Under the pieces are notes generated by a model that did not search any database, had not been told where the DNA came from, and saw only the letters and a list, made by a program, of their open reading frames with translations. A stretch of 50,253 nt of DNA, taken from positions 1 to 50,253 of the forward strand of contig CAMARK010000026.1 of assembly GCA_945860205.1 (NCBI GenBank), read 5' to 3'. Position numbers and translations under genes: made by a program. Source of the stretch: Reyranella massiliensis 521. Its GTDB lineage: Bacteria > Pseudomonadota > Alphaproteobacteria > Reyranellales > Reyranellaceae. How positions within the stretch are numbered: position 1 is the stretch's first letter; each line of letters begins with the position of its first letter. This document shows, piece by piece, positions 33,069 to 41,996 of this stretch.

Positions 33069-34131
33069 ATGAACAGCCGGCGCGCGCTCGCCTTCATATT
33101 CTGCACCGTGACGCTCGACATGCTGGCGGTGGGCCTGATGATCCCGGTGCTGCCCGGCATCGTGCTGGCCTTCATGGATGGCGATACCGCCGGGGCTGCC
33201 GAGGTCTTCGGCCTGTTCGCCACGGTCTGGGGGCTGATGCAGCTTCTGTCCTCGCCCCTGCTCGGCGCCCTCTCGGATCGCTTCGGCCGCCGGCCGGTGA
33301 TCCTGATTTCCTGCCTCGGCCTCGGCCTCGACTACATCTTCATGGCGCTGGCCCCATCGCTCATGCTGCTGTTCATCGGCCGCGTGATCTCGGGCATCAC
33401 GGCGGCCACCATCAGCACCTCGTTCGGCCGCGGCCTGCCTGATCAATGCCGCCTTCGGCTGGTTCGTATTGCCGGAATCGCTGCCGCCGGAAAAGCGCAT
33501 GGCCTTCGCCTGGAAGCGCGCCAATCCACTGGGCTCGCTCAGGTTGCTGGGCCGGCATCGGCAGCTGATCGGGCTGGCGGTGGTGGATTTCCTCGCCAAC
33601 GTCGCCCACTACGCCCTGCCGTCGGTGTTCGTGCTCTACGCCGCCTACCGTTACGGCTGGGGCGAGACGGCCGTCGGCTTCACCCTGGCGTTCGTCGGGA
33701 TCTGCAGCGCCATCGTCCAGGGTCTTCTGGTCGGGCCGGTCGTCGCGCGGTTTGGCCCGCGCCGCGCCCTGTTCGCTGGCCTCCTGATCGGCGGCGTCGG
33801 CATGGCGGTCTACGGGCTGGCGCCCACGGGGGCGTGGTTCCTGGTCGGTGTCCCGATCATGGCCCTGTGGGGCATCGCGGGCCCGGCCGCCATGGACATG
33901 ATGAGCCGGCGGGTGAGCGAGTCGGAGCAGGGCCAGCTGCAGGGCGCCAACAGCTCGGTCCGCAGCCTGGCCGGCCTGTTCGCCCCGGGATTGTTCACCG
34001 TGACGTTCGCCTGGCTGCTGGGCTCTCTGCCCGGCGCGCCGTTCCTGCTGGCCGCGGCCTTGATGGCCGCAGCCGCCGTCGTGAGCTGGATCGCTACGGC
34101 GCCGTCGCCGCCCGGCGACCCGCCTCTGTGA
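33069..34131 (+). pseudogene. TetA-like (TCR/Tet) MFS efflux transporter, broken by internal deletion and frameshift
   Basis: The 5' part, from ATG 33069 to about 33425, encodes the first four helices of a TCR/Tet-family pump: DMLAVGLMIPVLPGIV, GALSDRFGRRPVILIS and GRVISGITAATISTSF. The rest, from about 33430 to the stop at 34131, continues in a different frame: LINAAFGWFVLPESLPPEKR, SLRLLGRHRQLIG, and PAAMDMMSRRVSESEQGQLQG. Normally about 50 residues covering helix 5 and most of helix 6 stand between these parts. They are missing, and the frame changes by one base at the join. The first frame stays open to 34292 but encodes Arg/Pro/Gly-rich nonsense. The gene should not make a working pump unless the assembly is wrong. 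Confidence 0.9.
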
Positions 34132-34399
34132 GCTTGCACACCAGCCAGTCCGGCTTCAGCGGATTGTTGAACCAAGGCTCTGCCCAGCCGCGCTCGACGC
34201 AGCGGCGGACGACGGTGGCATCGACGTCCTGGCCGTCGAGGTCGAACAGCGGCAGCTTGCCGCCCGCCTGCGCGAGGCCCCGGCGCAGGTAAAGCATCTC
34301 GGCAAATGCTGGGAGATCGCCTTCCAACTCATTGTCGTTAAAGGATAAAGAATCGAATGATCGCGCCGGTTGATGCGCGAGAGCATGGCTGGACAACAC
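34094..34399 (-). CDS. Small hypothetical protein
   Basis: An open frame of up to 101 residues. The segment LPAFAEMLYLRRGLAQAGG, then DATVVRRCVERGWAEPWFNNP and LKPDWLVCKLTEAGRR, reads like a folded small protein rather than antisense noise. It looks like a family of short conserved alphaproteobacterial proteins I have seen but cannot name. Start is uncertain: GTG at 34399, TTG at 34327 or ATG at 34297 are possible, none with a good ribosome-binding site. Its 3' end overlaps the end of the convergent tet-like pseudogene by 38 bases. No function is assigned. Confidence 0.5.
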   Translation of the reverse strand: MLSSHALAHQPARSFDSLSFNDNELEGDLPAFAEMLYLRRGLAQAGGKLPLFDLDGQDVDATVVRRCVERGWAEPWFNNPLKPDWLVCKLTEAGRRAATAP

Positions 34400-34534
34400 G
34401 GCGACGTCCCCCTCTGACGATGCCGAAAAAGCTAAACAAATCAGGTGGATGCCACCGTTTCCGGAGACGCCTACCCGACTTGGCGGTTCAAGCCCTCGAA
34501 CCTCTGCCCCCCGGCAGCGATCCCAGGTCTCGAC

Positions 34535-35068
34535 CTAGTTCTGAGCCTTCAGCGTGCTGCGCAGCTGCGTCAGCGCCTGTTCGAGGTCTTCCAGCACCGT
34601 TTCGATTTCCCGGCGCTTGTGCAGATCCAGCATGGCGGCCCGCGGCGTCGTGGTCGACGGTTGCGGCCCGGTACGCGGCAGCGGCTGACGCGAAGCGCCG
34701 CCGGTCATCGCTTCGGCACGCGCCGACACGATGCGCAGGCTTTCGAGCGCGCTTTCCGCCGCCAGATCGAGGCGCTGCGGCTGTGGCAGACGGCCACGGC
34801 TCTCCTTCAGAAGGCGCTGCACGCCCTTGATGGTGTAGCCGTCGTCGTAGAGCAGCGTGCGAATGCGGCGAAGGAGGTCGATGTCCTCCGGCCGATAGTA
34901 ACGCCGGCCGCCGCCCCGCTTGAGCGGACGAACCTGGCTGAACTTGCTTTCCCAGAACCGCAGCACGTGCTGCGGCACATCCAGTTCGGTCGCGACTTCG
35001 CTGATCGTGCGAAAAGCCTGCGCCGACTTTTCAACCCGCCTTTCGACGGTCTGAGCCGAAACGGCCAT
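34535..35068 (-). CDS. MerR-family transcriptional regulator
   Basis: A 177-residue MerR-type protein. The winged helix-turn-helix spans about 19-85: [23 protein letters not shown] then [23 protein letters not shown]. The remainder is a Pro/Thr-rich linker and a short coiled coil ([21 protein letters not shown]). No effector-binding cysteines are present. In alphaproteobacteria this MerR gene regularly follows ihfA, as here, 36 bases downstream; its regulon is not established. Confidence 0.93.
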   Translation of the reverse strand: MAVSAQTVERRVEKSAQAFRTISEVATELDVPQHVLRFWESKFSQVRPLKRGGGRRYYRPEDIDLLRRIRTLLYDDGYTIKGVQRLLKESRGRLPQPQRLDLAAESALESLRIVSARAEAMTGGASRQPLPRTGPQPSTTTPRAAMLDLHKRREIETVLEDLEQALTQLRSTLKAQN

Positions 35069-35104
35069 GACAAACCCCCACGTTTCCCCAACTACCCCTT
35101 AGCT

Positions 35105-35410
35105 CTAGCTCTCGCCGGGTGCCCCATTGATCAGAGATTTAAGGACATTCGACGCTCGAAAGACGAGTACGCGTCGCGGCAGGATCGGTACTTCCTGCCC
35201 CGTCTTCGGATTGCGGCCCACGCGCTGCCCTTTGTCGCGAACCGTGAAGCTCCCGAAAGACGAGATCTTCACCGACTCGCCACGCGCCAAGGCTTCCACG
35301 ACTTCGGAGAGAATCGTCTCTACGAGATCGCTGGATTCATTGCGAGACAGTCCCACTTCCTGGAACACGGACTCGCTCAGATCTGCACGTGTGATAGTCC
35401 GGCCTTCCAC
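35105..35410 (-). CDS. ihfA: Integration host factor subunit alpha
   Basis: DNA-bending protein of the HU/IHF family, 101 residues, which pairs with IhfB. Features are [44 protein letters not shown] and the arm-and-intercalation segment [14 protein letters not shown]. The start is GTG at 35410; no in-frame ATG precedes the conserved region, and AAGGAAGGG lies about 8 bases upstream. It is the fourth gene of the rpmF-plsX-fabH-ihfA-merR cluster, but 149 bases separate it from fabH, so an internal promoter is possible. Confidence 0.95.
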   Translation of the reverse strand: MEGRTITRADLSESVFQEVGLSRNESSDLVETILSEVVEALARGESVKISSFGSFTVRDKGQRVGRNPKTGQEVPILPRRVLVFRASNVLKSLINGAPGES

Positions 35411-35559
35411 TCCGGTACCCTTCCTTCCCCCACTTAATCCTTACTCTAAGGTGGGAAAGCGGTCAATATCAGGAGGATAGCGGCTGGACTTGAATCGCCG
35501 TCTGTTCTCGTTCCGTTGCAGACAGATTTGTGTCAATCGCTGCTTGGACCGAGAAAATT

Positions 35560-36531
35560 CTACCAGCGAACCAAAGAAGCGCCCCAGGCAAGGCCGCCGC
35601 CGATGCCTTCCAGCAGCAGCAGATCGCCCTTTTTGATGCGGCCATCCTTCACCGCGGCATCGAGGGCGAGCGGAATGGAGGCCGCCGACGTGTTGGCATG
35701 GCGGTCGACAGTGATGACCACCCGCTCGGGCGGCAGGCCAAGCTTGCGGCCGGTGCCGTCGATGATGCGCTTGTTCGCCTGGTGCGGCACCAGCCAGTCG
35801 ATGTCCTTGGTCTCGAAGCCGGCCTTGGCCAGAACCTCGCCGACGACCGCCGCCATGTTGACGACCGCGTGCTTGAAGACCTCCTTGCCTTCCATGCGCA
35901 GGAAGCCGGTGGTCCGCGTCGAGGAAGGACCGCCGTCGACATAGAGGATGTCGTGCTGGCGGCCGTCGGAATGAAGGGCATTGGCGAGCACGCCACGATC
36001 GGCCGACGTCCCGGTGCCCTCTTCGGCCCGCAGCACGACCGCGCCGGCGCCGTCGCCGAACAGCACGCAGGTGCCGCGATCGTCCCAGTCGAGGATGCGG
36101 GAGAAGGTCTCAGCGCCGATCACCAGCGCCGTCGACGCCAGCCCATTCTTGATCATGCTGTCGGCCACCGAAAGGCCGTAGACGAAGCCGGCACAGACCG
36201 CCTGGACATCGAAAGCGGCACCCTTGGTCATGCCGAGGGCTGCCTGCACGCGGGTCGCGGTGGCGGGAAACGTCTCGTCCGGCGTAGCCGTCGCCAGCAC
36301 GATGAGATCGAGGTCGGACGCCTTCAGGCCGGCATGCTCGAGCGCCCGCTCGGAGGCCTTGAGCGCCAGATGCGACGTCATCTCGCCATCGGCCGCGATG
36401 TGGCGCTGACGAATGCCGGTACGCTGCTGGATCCACTCGTCGGAGGTATCCATCTTCTTGGCAAGATCGGCGTTGGTAACAACCCGCTCCGGCAGATAGG
36501 AGCCGCATCCCTGGACGACGGATCGAATCAC
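35560..36531 (-). CDS. fabH: Beta-ketoacyl-ACP synthase III
   Basis: Starts fatty acid synthesis by condensing acetyl-CoA (or another short acyl-CoA) with malonyl-ACP. The 323-residue thiolase-fold protein has the triad Cys113 (QAVCAGF), His250 (VPHQANKRI) and Asn280 (RHANTSAAS). The [10 protein letters not shown] motif closes the C-terminus. Start is GTG 36531, preceded by GGAGG and overlapping the plsX stop (GTGA), so translation is coupled. The cluster rpmF-plsX-fabH links ribosome and membrane lipid supply and is widely conserved. Confidence 0.97.
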   Translation of the reverse strand: MIRSVVQGCGSYLPERVVTNADLAKKMDTSDEWIQQRTGIRQRHIAADGEMTSHLALKASERALEHAGLKASDLDLIVLATATPDETFPATATRVQAALGMTKGAAFDVQAVCAGFVYGLSVADSMIKNGLASTALVIGAETFSRILDWDDRGTCVLFGDGAGAVVLRAEEGTGTSADRGVLANALHSDGRQHDILYVDGGPSSTRTTGFLRMEGKEVFKHAVVNMAAVVGEVLAKAGFETKDIDWLVPHQANKRIIDGTGRKLGLPPERVVITVDRHANTSAASIPLALDAAVKDGRIKKGDLLLLEGIGGGLAWGASLVRW

Positions 36532-37598
36532 GTGCCTCCTCCGCCCGCCTGCAGCACTGGCGCTTCAGCCGTCGACGGCATTGCGTGCAACCTGGCCAAC
36601 CCTTCGACGAGCTTGCTCTTGTAGTCGTAGCGCACCATGTCGATCGCCATCCCGATGGCGTAGGCGAAACCCAGCGCATCGGTCCCGCCGTGGCTCTTCA
36701 CGCAAACCCCATCGAGGCCCACGAAAACGCCGCCATTGTAGCGTCTTGGGTCGACACGCTTGACCATTTTAACCAAGGCGCCTGAGGCGAAGAGAGCGCC
36801 GATTTTGGCGAAGGTCGACGTCCGGAACGCTTCGCGCACGTAACTCGTATAAAGCTTTGCCGTGCCTTCGATGGTTTTCAGCGCGACGTTGCCGGTGAAG
36901 CCGTCGGTGACGACGACGTCCACTTTGCCGGCACCAATGTCGTTGCCCTCGACAAAGCCATGGAAGGAGACCGGCGAGCCTTCGCGGCGCAGCATCATGG
37001 CCGCCTGCCGCAGTTCCTCGTGTCCCTTCAATTCCTCGGAGCCGACATTCAGCAGGCCCACCGTCGGCTCGCTGATGCCCAGCAGGACCCGGGCGAATAC
37101 GCTGCCCATGACGGCGAACTGGGCAAGATTGTCGGCATCGCACTCGAGGTTGGCGCCGAGGTCCAGCATGACTGTCTCGCCCCGGCTGGTCGGCATGAAT
37201 GAGGCCAGTGCCGGCCGGTGCGCGCCTTCGAGCATACGCATGGCAACCATGGAAATGGCCAGCAGGGCGCCAGTGTTGCCGGCCGACACCACCGTGTCGG
37301 CACGCCCCTGGGCGGCGGCGTCGACGGCCAGCCACATGCTCGATTGGCGGCGTCGGCGAAGCGCGAAGGACGGCTTGTCGTCGGCGCTGACCACATCTTC
37401 GGCAGGCACGATCTCGAGGGCCTGCGCCAGACCCTTGCGCCGGTCGACCAGCGGCTTCAGCCGGGCCGGATCTCCAAACAGCAGGAACGACGAGCCGGGA
37501 TAGCGTTCACGGGCGATATCGGCTCCGTTCACGACGACTTCGGGCGCATTGTCGCCGCCCATTCCGTCGAGTGCCAGAACGACCTTGCCCACGCTCAC
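36528..37598 (-). CDS. plsX: Phosphate acyltransferase PlsX
   Basis: Converts acyl-ACP to acyl-phosphate for phospholipid synthesis; a peripheral inner-membrane enzyme. The 356-residue protein contains [30 protein letters not shown] and [15 protein letters not shown], the family signatures, and is full length. The start is GTG 37598 ([11 protein letters not shown]). The ribosome-binding site is poor. The 3' end overlaps fabH by four bases. Position after rpmF is standard. Confidence 0.97.
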   Translation of the reverse strand: MSVGKVVLALDGMGGDNAPEVVVNGADIARERYPGSSFLLFGDPARLKPLVDRRKGLAQALEIVPAEDVVSADDKPSFALRRRRQSSMWLAVDAAAQGRADTVVSAGNTGALLAISMVAMRMLEGAHRPALASFMPTSRGETVMLDLGANLECDADNLAQFAVMGSVFARVLLGISEPTVGLLNVGSEELKGHEELRQAAMMLRREGSPVSFHGFVEGNDIGAGKVDVVVTDGFTGNVALKTIEGTAKLYTSYVREAFRTSTFAKIGALFASGALVKMVKRVDPRRYNGGVFVGLDGVCVKSHGGTDALGFAYAIGMAIDMVRYDYKSKLVEGLARLHAMPSTAEAPVLQAGGGGT

Positions 37599-37650
37599 GG
37601 GGATGCTCTGCCTATCGTTTGCCAGCGCATTGCCGGCGGCGCGCTGCGGC

Positions 37651-37845
37651 CTACTTCTCGGCCGACGTCGCGTCGGTCAGGACCGGCATGTCCTCGCGGT
37701 AGTACCCACAGTGCGAGCAGACCATGTGCGGCCGCTTGTGCTCACCGCAATTCTTGCATTCGATGAATGCCATGATCGGCACAGCGTGGTGGGACCGGCG
37801 CATGTTGCGGCGGGATTTCGAAATCTTTTTCTTGGGAACGGCCAT
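37651..37845 (-). CDS. rpmF: 50S ribosomal protein L32
   Basis: Small ribosomal protein, 64 residues, opening [21 protein letters not shown]. It is the zinc-binding form: two CxxC pairs, CKNC and CSHC, are present. ATG 37845 is fixed by the family start and by GGAG eight bases upstream; a reading frame from four codons earlier is not used. It sits between yceD and plsX, as is typical. Confidence 0.97.
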   Translation of the reverse strand: MAVPKKKISKSRRNMRRSHHAVPIMAFIECKNCGEHKRPHMVCSHCGYYREDMPVLTDATSAEK

Positions 37846-37956
37846 AACGATCTCCACGACAGGGCCGCGCCAACGCAGGCCCCAAAAAGCTGAGCCGCGC
37901 TCTAGCGGCGCGGCGGGCGGCCTTCTCTAGCTAAATCGTTCCACCACTGCAACAGT

Positions 37957-38541
37957 TTAGCGGTCGCGGCGAGGCTTGTCTCTGAGGGCAGCCAGACCGG
38001 CGAAAGGATGACGCTGCTGACCGGGCGCGCCGCGCCGGGGCCCGCCCCTGGGCTTGGGCAGGACATCCGCCAGTTTCACACCGGGCCGGCGCGGATAAGG
38101 TTCGGCGGCCAGCGAGAGCTGTTCGGCGACGATTTCGCCGACATCGAGCATATTTCCGGCCAGAGGCTCCGGCGCGTCGGCCTGGGCGTTCAGCACGGCC
38201 TCGCCGCTTTCCGGATCGTGCTCCTCGGCCAGATCCTTCTGGAAGACGATACGGAAGGCATCGTCGAGTTCCTGCGTCACCGGCTCCAGGCTCAAAACGC
38301 AGGCCTGCACGATCTTTCCCCGCAACCGACCCTCGACGACGACCTGATCGCCCGGCTGCAGATCGACCGTCACACGGGCCGCGAATCCCTGAAGAGCGAG
38401 AAAGCCGAACCGCTTCGCCAGGGCCGCGCATTCGCTCTCGCTGGCGACAATCTCCACGGCTGAGCCGGATCTGCCCAAGCGATCGAGGTCGATGATACGT
38501 TCAATCTCTGATTTACTATTTATTTCAATATGTTCTGACAT
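37957..38541 (-). CDS. DUF177 (YceD-family) protein
   Basis: A 194-residue member of the YceD/DUF177 family, which in other bacteria and plants is needed for normal 23S rRNA accumulation and whose gene usually precedes rpmF, as here. The conserved parts are DDAFRIVFQKDL, DVGEIVAEQLSLAAEPYPRRPG and the preceding acidic stretch. The C-terminal tail is basic (PKPRGGPRRGAPGQQRHPF). ATG 38541 begins an AT-rich codon run (EHIEINSKSEIERIID) unlike its neighbours. It follows cbp3 by 9 bases. Confidence 0.9.
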   Translation of the reverse strand: MSEHIEINSKSEIERIIDLDRLGRSGSAVEIVASESECAALAKRFGFLALQGFAARVTVDLQPGDQVVVEGRLRGKIVQACVLSLEPVTQELDDAFRIVFQKDLAEEHDPESGEAVLNAQADAPEPLAGNMLDVGEIVAEQLSLAAEPYPRRPGVKLADVLPKPRGGPRRGAPGQQRHPFAGLAALRDKPRRDR

Positions 38542-38550
38542 TTTATTAAT

Positions 38551-39045
38551 CTACTTTATCAGATCATTGCGAGGCGTATCGGCAAGCTTTTCGGCATAGG
38601 CGCGGACATGGACTTCGAGCCGGCCCACCACGGCGTCATCAACAGGCGGCCTACCGCCATAGGCGTTGCGCCGCAAGACCTCGGCCAGCGGTGTCGGGGC
38701 GCCGGCCAGGGCTTCACGGTAGGCGAGGGCCCGGCCGTGCAGCCCCTCAGCCATGATCTTGATCCGCCGCCCCACGCCCAAGTCCTGGACGCCGAGTTCA
38801 CGCAAGGTGATATCGAGGTGGCGAAACATGGCATCGAAGAAGGCCTGCGCCAGCCGCTCGCCGTCCGGCTCGCGACGCAGTCGGTCGATGGCGAGCGCTG
38901 CGTGCAAAGCCAGCGCATCGAAGCGGCCGTCGAGTGTGTCGGGAATGCCGCAGGCATCGAACAATTCCGGCAGGCGCGCGTGCTCCGCGGTCCGCGTATA
39001 GAAAGAAGCAGCAAATTTGTCTTCGGCACTCTTGCGGCGGAACAC
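38551..39045 (-). CDS. Ubiquinol-cytochrome c chaperone (CBP3 family)
   Basis: A 164-residue protein of the ubiquinol-cytochrome c chaperone domain, which in mitochondria helps assemble cytochrome b of complex III. Conserved stretches are CGIPDTLDGRFDALALHAAL, FDAMFRHLDITLRELGVQDLGVGRRIKIM and YREALAG. GTG 39045 is chosen because AGGGAG lies about 7 bases upstream; an ATG at 39093 is the alternative. Location beside yceD-rpmF is common in alphaproteobacteria. The large open frame continuing upstream is antisense to hppA and is not coding. Confidence 0.9.
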   Translation of the reverse strand: MFRRKSAEDKFAASFYTRTAEHARLPELFDACGIPDTLDGRFDALALHAALAIDRLRREPDGERLAQAFFDAMFRHLDITLRELGVQDLGVGRRIKIMAEGLHGRALAYREALAGAPTPLAEVLRRNAYGGRPPVDDAVVGRLEVHVRAYAEKLADTPRNDLIK

Positions 39046-39144
39046 GACCCAGCTCCCTGTGGCCACGGGCCCAAGTTGACCCGGAACGACCATCACGACA
39101 TGTTGTGCACCGTCTTTCCCCGGAACCCAAGCCCTACGCAAGAC

Positions 39145-39645
39145 ATGCCCATGCGCCGCATTGCCTCCTTCGCCCTCGCCGGCGCCCTGCTCGCTCCCCT
39201 CCTGGTGGCGCTGCCCGGCTGCGACCCCAGCTTCAATCAACGGGGCTTCGCCCCGACGCCTGGTTCGGTTGAGAAACTCGAAGTGGGCACCCAGAGCCGC
39301 GAGGACGTCATCCGGCTCGTCGGCTCGCCCTCGGCGGTCTCCACCTTCAATCCGAACATTTGGTACTACATCAGCGAAACCCAGGAATCGTTCGCCTTCC
39401 TGAAGCCCGTGATCAGCGAACAGAAGGTGATCCAGGTCACGTTCAACGACTCCGGACGCATCCAGGGCATCAAGAACTACGATCTGAAGGATGCCGAGAG
39501 CATCGCCATGGTCCAGCGCATTACGCCGACCTCGGGCAAGGAACTGACGGCGCTGGAACAGATCCTGGGCAACGTCGGCAAGTTCAATCCGGCCGGCAAG
39601 AACCCGACCAACCAGGGTGCATCGACCAGCGGCGGTGGGATCTGA
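39145..39645 (+). CDS. bamE: Outer membrane assembly lipoprotein BamE (SmpA/OmlA family)
   Basis: Lipoprotein component of the Bam complex that inserts outer-membrane beta-barrels; 166 residues. A signal sequence ends at the lipobox ALPGC, followed by the SmpA/OmlA domain: VEKLEVGTQSREDVIRLVGSPSAVS, NIWYYISETQESFAFLKP and VIQVTFNDSGRIQGIKNYDL. A second ATG at 39151 is equally possible. The tail is rich in Asn, Gly and Ser (NQGASTSGGGI). It is divergent from cbp3 and convergent with hppA, sharing a bidirectional terminator. Confidence 0.93.
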   Translation: MPMRRIASFALAGALLAPLLVALPGCDPSFNQRGFAPTPGSVEKLEVGTQSREDVIRLVGSPSAVSTFNPNIWYYISETQESFAFLKPVISEQKVIQVTFNDSGRIQGIKNYDLKDAESIAMVQRITPTSGKELTALEQILGNVGKFNPAGKNPTNQGASTSGGGI

Positions 39646-39684
39646 GGCTACGCGCAGAGGCCTCGCGCATCGACGGAGCATAGA

Positions 39685-39714
39685 AAAAGCCCCGGTCCAT
39701 GGACCGGGGCTTTT
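39685..39714. terminator. Bidirectional rho-independent terminator between bamE and hppA
   Basis: A perfect 30-bp palindrome: AAAAGCCCCGGTCC, then ATGG/CCAT centre, then GGACCGGGGCTTTT in mirror order. Both strands therefore carry a GC stem followed by a T run (TTTT rightwards, TTTTTC leftwards). It lies 39 bases after the bamE stop and 23 bases after the hppA stop. Confidence 0.93.
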
Positions 39715-39737
39715 CCGTAGCGTTCGGGGTCGCTGTC

Positions 39738-41843
39738 TTAGTGTGCGAGGACGGCGAGCAGCAGCAGGGCCACGATGTTCGTGATCTTGATCATCGGGTT
39801 CACGGCCGGGCCGGCCGTGTCCTTGTACGGGTCGCCGACGGTGTCGCCGGTCACCGCGGCCTTGTGAGCCTCGGATCCCTTGCCGCCGAAATGGCCTTCC
39901 TCGATGTACTTCTTGGCATTGTCCCAGGCACCGCCGCCCGCCGTCATCGAGATGGCGACGAAGATACCCGTGACGATGACGCCGAGCAGCATGGCGCCGA
40001 CGGCCGCAAAGGCATCGGACCGACCGGCAATTGCCGCGATCACGAAGAACAGCACGATCGGCGACAGCACCGGCAGCAGCGACGGGATCATCATCTCCTT
40101 GATCGCCGACTTGGTGAGCATGTCGACGGCGCGGCCGTAGTCCGGCCGATCCGTGCCCGCCATGATGCCGGGCTTCTCCTTGAACTGGCGACGCACCTCC
40201 TCGACCACCGATTGGGCGGCGCGCCCGACGGCCAGCATCGACATGCCGCCGAACAGGTACGGCAGGCCGCCGCCGATCAGCAGACCGACCACGACGTACG
40301 GGTTCTTGAGCGAGAAATCGACCGCCGTGATGCCGAGCTTGCCCTGCGCGATGAAGTAGTCGAGGTCCGACGTGTAAGCCGCGAACAGCACCAGTGCACC
40401 GAGGCCGGCCGAGGCAATGGCGTAGCCTTTGGTAACGGCCTTGGTGGTGTTGCCGACGGCGTCGAGCGCGTCGGTGTTCTTGCGCACTTCCTTCGGCAGG
40501 CCTGCCATTTCGGCGATGCCACCGGCGTTGTCGGTGACCGGGCCGTAGGCGTCGAGCGCCACCACCATGCCGGCGAGCGCCAGCATGGCGGTCGTGGCGA
40601 TGGCGATGCCGAACAGGCCGGCCAGCACGTAGCAGATCACGATGCCGGCGCAGATCAACAGCGCAGGTCCGGCCGTGGCTTCCATCGACATCGCGAGACC
40701 CGCGATGACGTTGGTGCCGTGACCGGTGACCGACGCCTTGGCGACGGCCTTGACCGGACGGTAGTCGGTGCCGGTGTAGTACTCGGTGATCCAGACGATG
40801 ATGCCGGTGATGGCGAGGCCCACCAGCGAGCAGTAGAACAGCGACATGCCGGTGAACGACTTGTCCCCCACCTTCAGCACGGAGCCCATGCCGACCAGGT
40901 AGTCGGTGACGAGGTAGATGGCCGGGATCGACAGCACCGCTGCCACGATCACGCCCTTGTACATCGCCCACATGATGTTGCCGTTCGTGCCGAGGCGGAC
41001 GAAGTAGGTGCCGATGATCGAGGTGATGATGCAGGCGCCACCGATCGCCAGCGGATAGGCCATCAGCTTGGAGACCAGCATTGGGTCTGCGGCGAAGAAG
41101 ATCGACGCAAGGACCATCGTGGCGACGACCGTCACCGCGTAGGTCTCGAACAGATCGGCGGCCATGCCGGCGCAATCACCGACGTTGTCGCCGACGTTGT
41201 CGGCGATGGTGGCCGGGTTGCGCGGGTCATCTTCGGGAATTCCCGCCTCTACCTTGCCGACCATGTCGCCGCCGACATCCGCACCCTTAGTAAAGATGCC
41301 GCCGCCGAGACGGGCGAAGATCGAGATCAGCGAGGCGCCGAAGCCCAGCGAGACCAGCGCGTCAATCATGTCGCGGCTGCCGCCGGGGACACCCATCTTG
41401 AGCAGGATGGCGTAGTAGCCGCCGACGCCGATCAGGGCGAGGCCCGCGACCAGCATGCCGGTCACCGCACCTGCCTTGAAGGCAAGGTCGAGGCCCTGGG
41501 CCAGGCTCTTCTGGGCCGCCACGGCGGTACGCACATTGGCGCGCACCGACACGTTCATGCCGATGAAGCCGGTGGCACCCGACAGCACGGCGCCGATCAG
41601 GAAGCCGACGGCCGAGTATTTGCCGAGCAGGGCAGCGAGGATGACGAGGACGACGACGCCCACGATCGCGATCGTCGTGTACTGGCGCCGCAGATAGGCG
41701 CCCGCACCTTCCTGGATGGCCTGAGCGATCTCTTGCATGCGCGGAGTGCCCGCATCGGCGGCCATGACCCGCGACGCGGTAACGACGCCATACAGCACGG
41801 CGATCACGCCGCAGCCGATGACGGCCATAAGAACAGAAGACAT
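39738..41843 (-). CDS. hppA: K+-independent proton-translocating pyrophosphatase
   Basis: Membrane-bound pyrophosphatase of 701 residues with about 16 helices that couples hydrolysis of PPi to proton pumping. The substrate-binding cluster reads [37 protein letters not shown] (188-222) split over conserved Asp residues. The diagnostic segment is [10 protein letters not shown]: Lys468 and Thr471 stand where K+-dependent enzymes have two alanines, so the K+-independent H+-pump class is predicted. Start is ATG 41843. It ends at the shared terminator. PPi pumping is typical of purple bacteria and many other alphaproteobacteria. Confidence 0.96.
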   Translation of the reverse strand: MSSVLMAVIGCGVIAVLYGVVTASRVMAADAGTPRMQEIAQAIQEGAGAYLRRQYTTIAIVGVVVLVILAALLGKYSAVGFLIGAVLSGATGFIGMNVSVRANVRTAVAAQKSLAQGLDLAFKAGAVTGMLVAGLALIGVGGYYAILLKMGVPGGSRDMIDALVSLGFGASLISIFARLGGGIFTKGADVGGDMVGKVEAGIPEDDPRNPATIADNVGDNVGDCAGMAADLFETYAVTVVATMVLASIFFAADPMLVSKLMAYPLAIGGACIITSIIGTYFVRLGTNGNIMWAMYKGVIVAAVLSIPAIYLVTDYLVGMGSVLKVGDKSFTGMSLFYCSLVGLAITGIIVWITEYYTGTDYRPVKAVAKASVTGHGTNVIAGLAMSMEATAGPALLICAGIVICYVLAGLFGIAIATTAMLALAGMVVALDAYGPVTDNAGGIAEMAGLPKEVRKNTDALDAVGNTTKAVTKGYAIASAGLGALVLFAAYTSDLDYFIAQGKLGITAVDFSLKNPYVVVGLLIGGGLPYLFGGMSMLAVGRAAQSVVEEVRRQFKEKPGIMAGTDRPDYGRAVDMLTKSAIKEMMIPSLLPVLSPIVLFFVIAAIAGRSDAFAAVGAMLLGVIVTGIFVAISMTAGGGAWDNAKKYIEEGHFGGKGSEAHKAAVTGDTVGDPYKDTAGPAVNPMIKITNIVALLLLAVLAH

Positions 41844-41955
41844 CGTTTCTAACCTATTGTTTTTTCGGCATTTTCAGCCCTGCGCTCGCCGAAGTCATAA
41901 ACTCCCCCCGGCGCGAGGCGGGCGGAAAATGACAGAACGGCCCCGTCCGCGCAAC

Positions 41956-41985
41956 TGAGGCAGTGGGAATAATCCCATTGCCTCA
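41956..41985 (-). terminator. Hairpin downstream of the MFS gene
   Basis: Thirteen-base arms TGAGGCAGTGGGA and TCCCATTGCCTCA are complementary apart from one position (a G-T pair on the plus strand, C-A in the minus-strand RNA), with a 4-base loop ATAA. It starts 12 bases after the MFS stop. No T run follows, so it may be a weak terminator or a 3'-end stabilising structure, upstream of the hppA leader. Confidence 0.55.
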
Positions 41986-41996
41986 AAGACTTGGCG

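Noticed and set aside
32858..33223. N-terminal extension of the leftward MFS gene (contains SGRQDLNLRPPVPQTG)
   Set aside because: This peptide is the antisense reading of tRNA-Pro, a common false extension.
33069..34292. A single 407-codon protein reading through the tet-like gene
   Set aside because: After about residue 119 it becomes Arg/Pro/Gly-rich nonsense, while the true transporter continues in another frame; I call a pseudogene instead.
34400..34534. A possible tRNA downstream of merR
   Set aside because: A stretch with GGTTCGAG on the minus strand looked like a T-arm, but no acceptor or anticodon stem can be formed.
38551..41175. An 874-codon minus-strand frame continuous with the CBP3 chaperone
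   Set aside because: Only its last part is the chaperone; the rest reads an Arg/His/Gly-rich alternative frame of hppA and crosses bamE. A GTG with a good ribosome-binding site at 39045 gives a normal-length protein.
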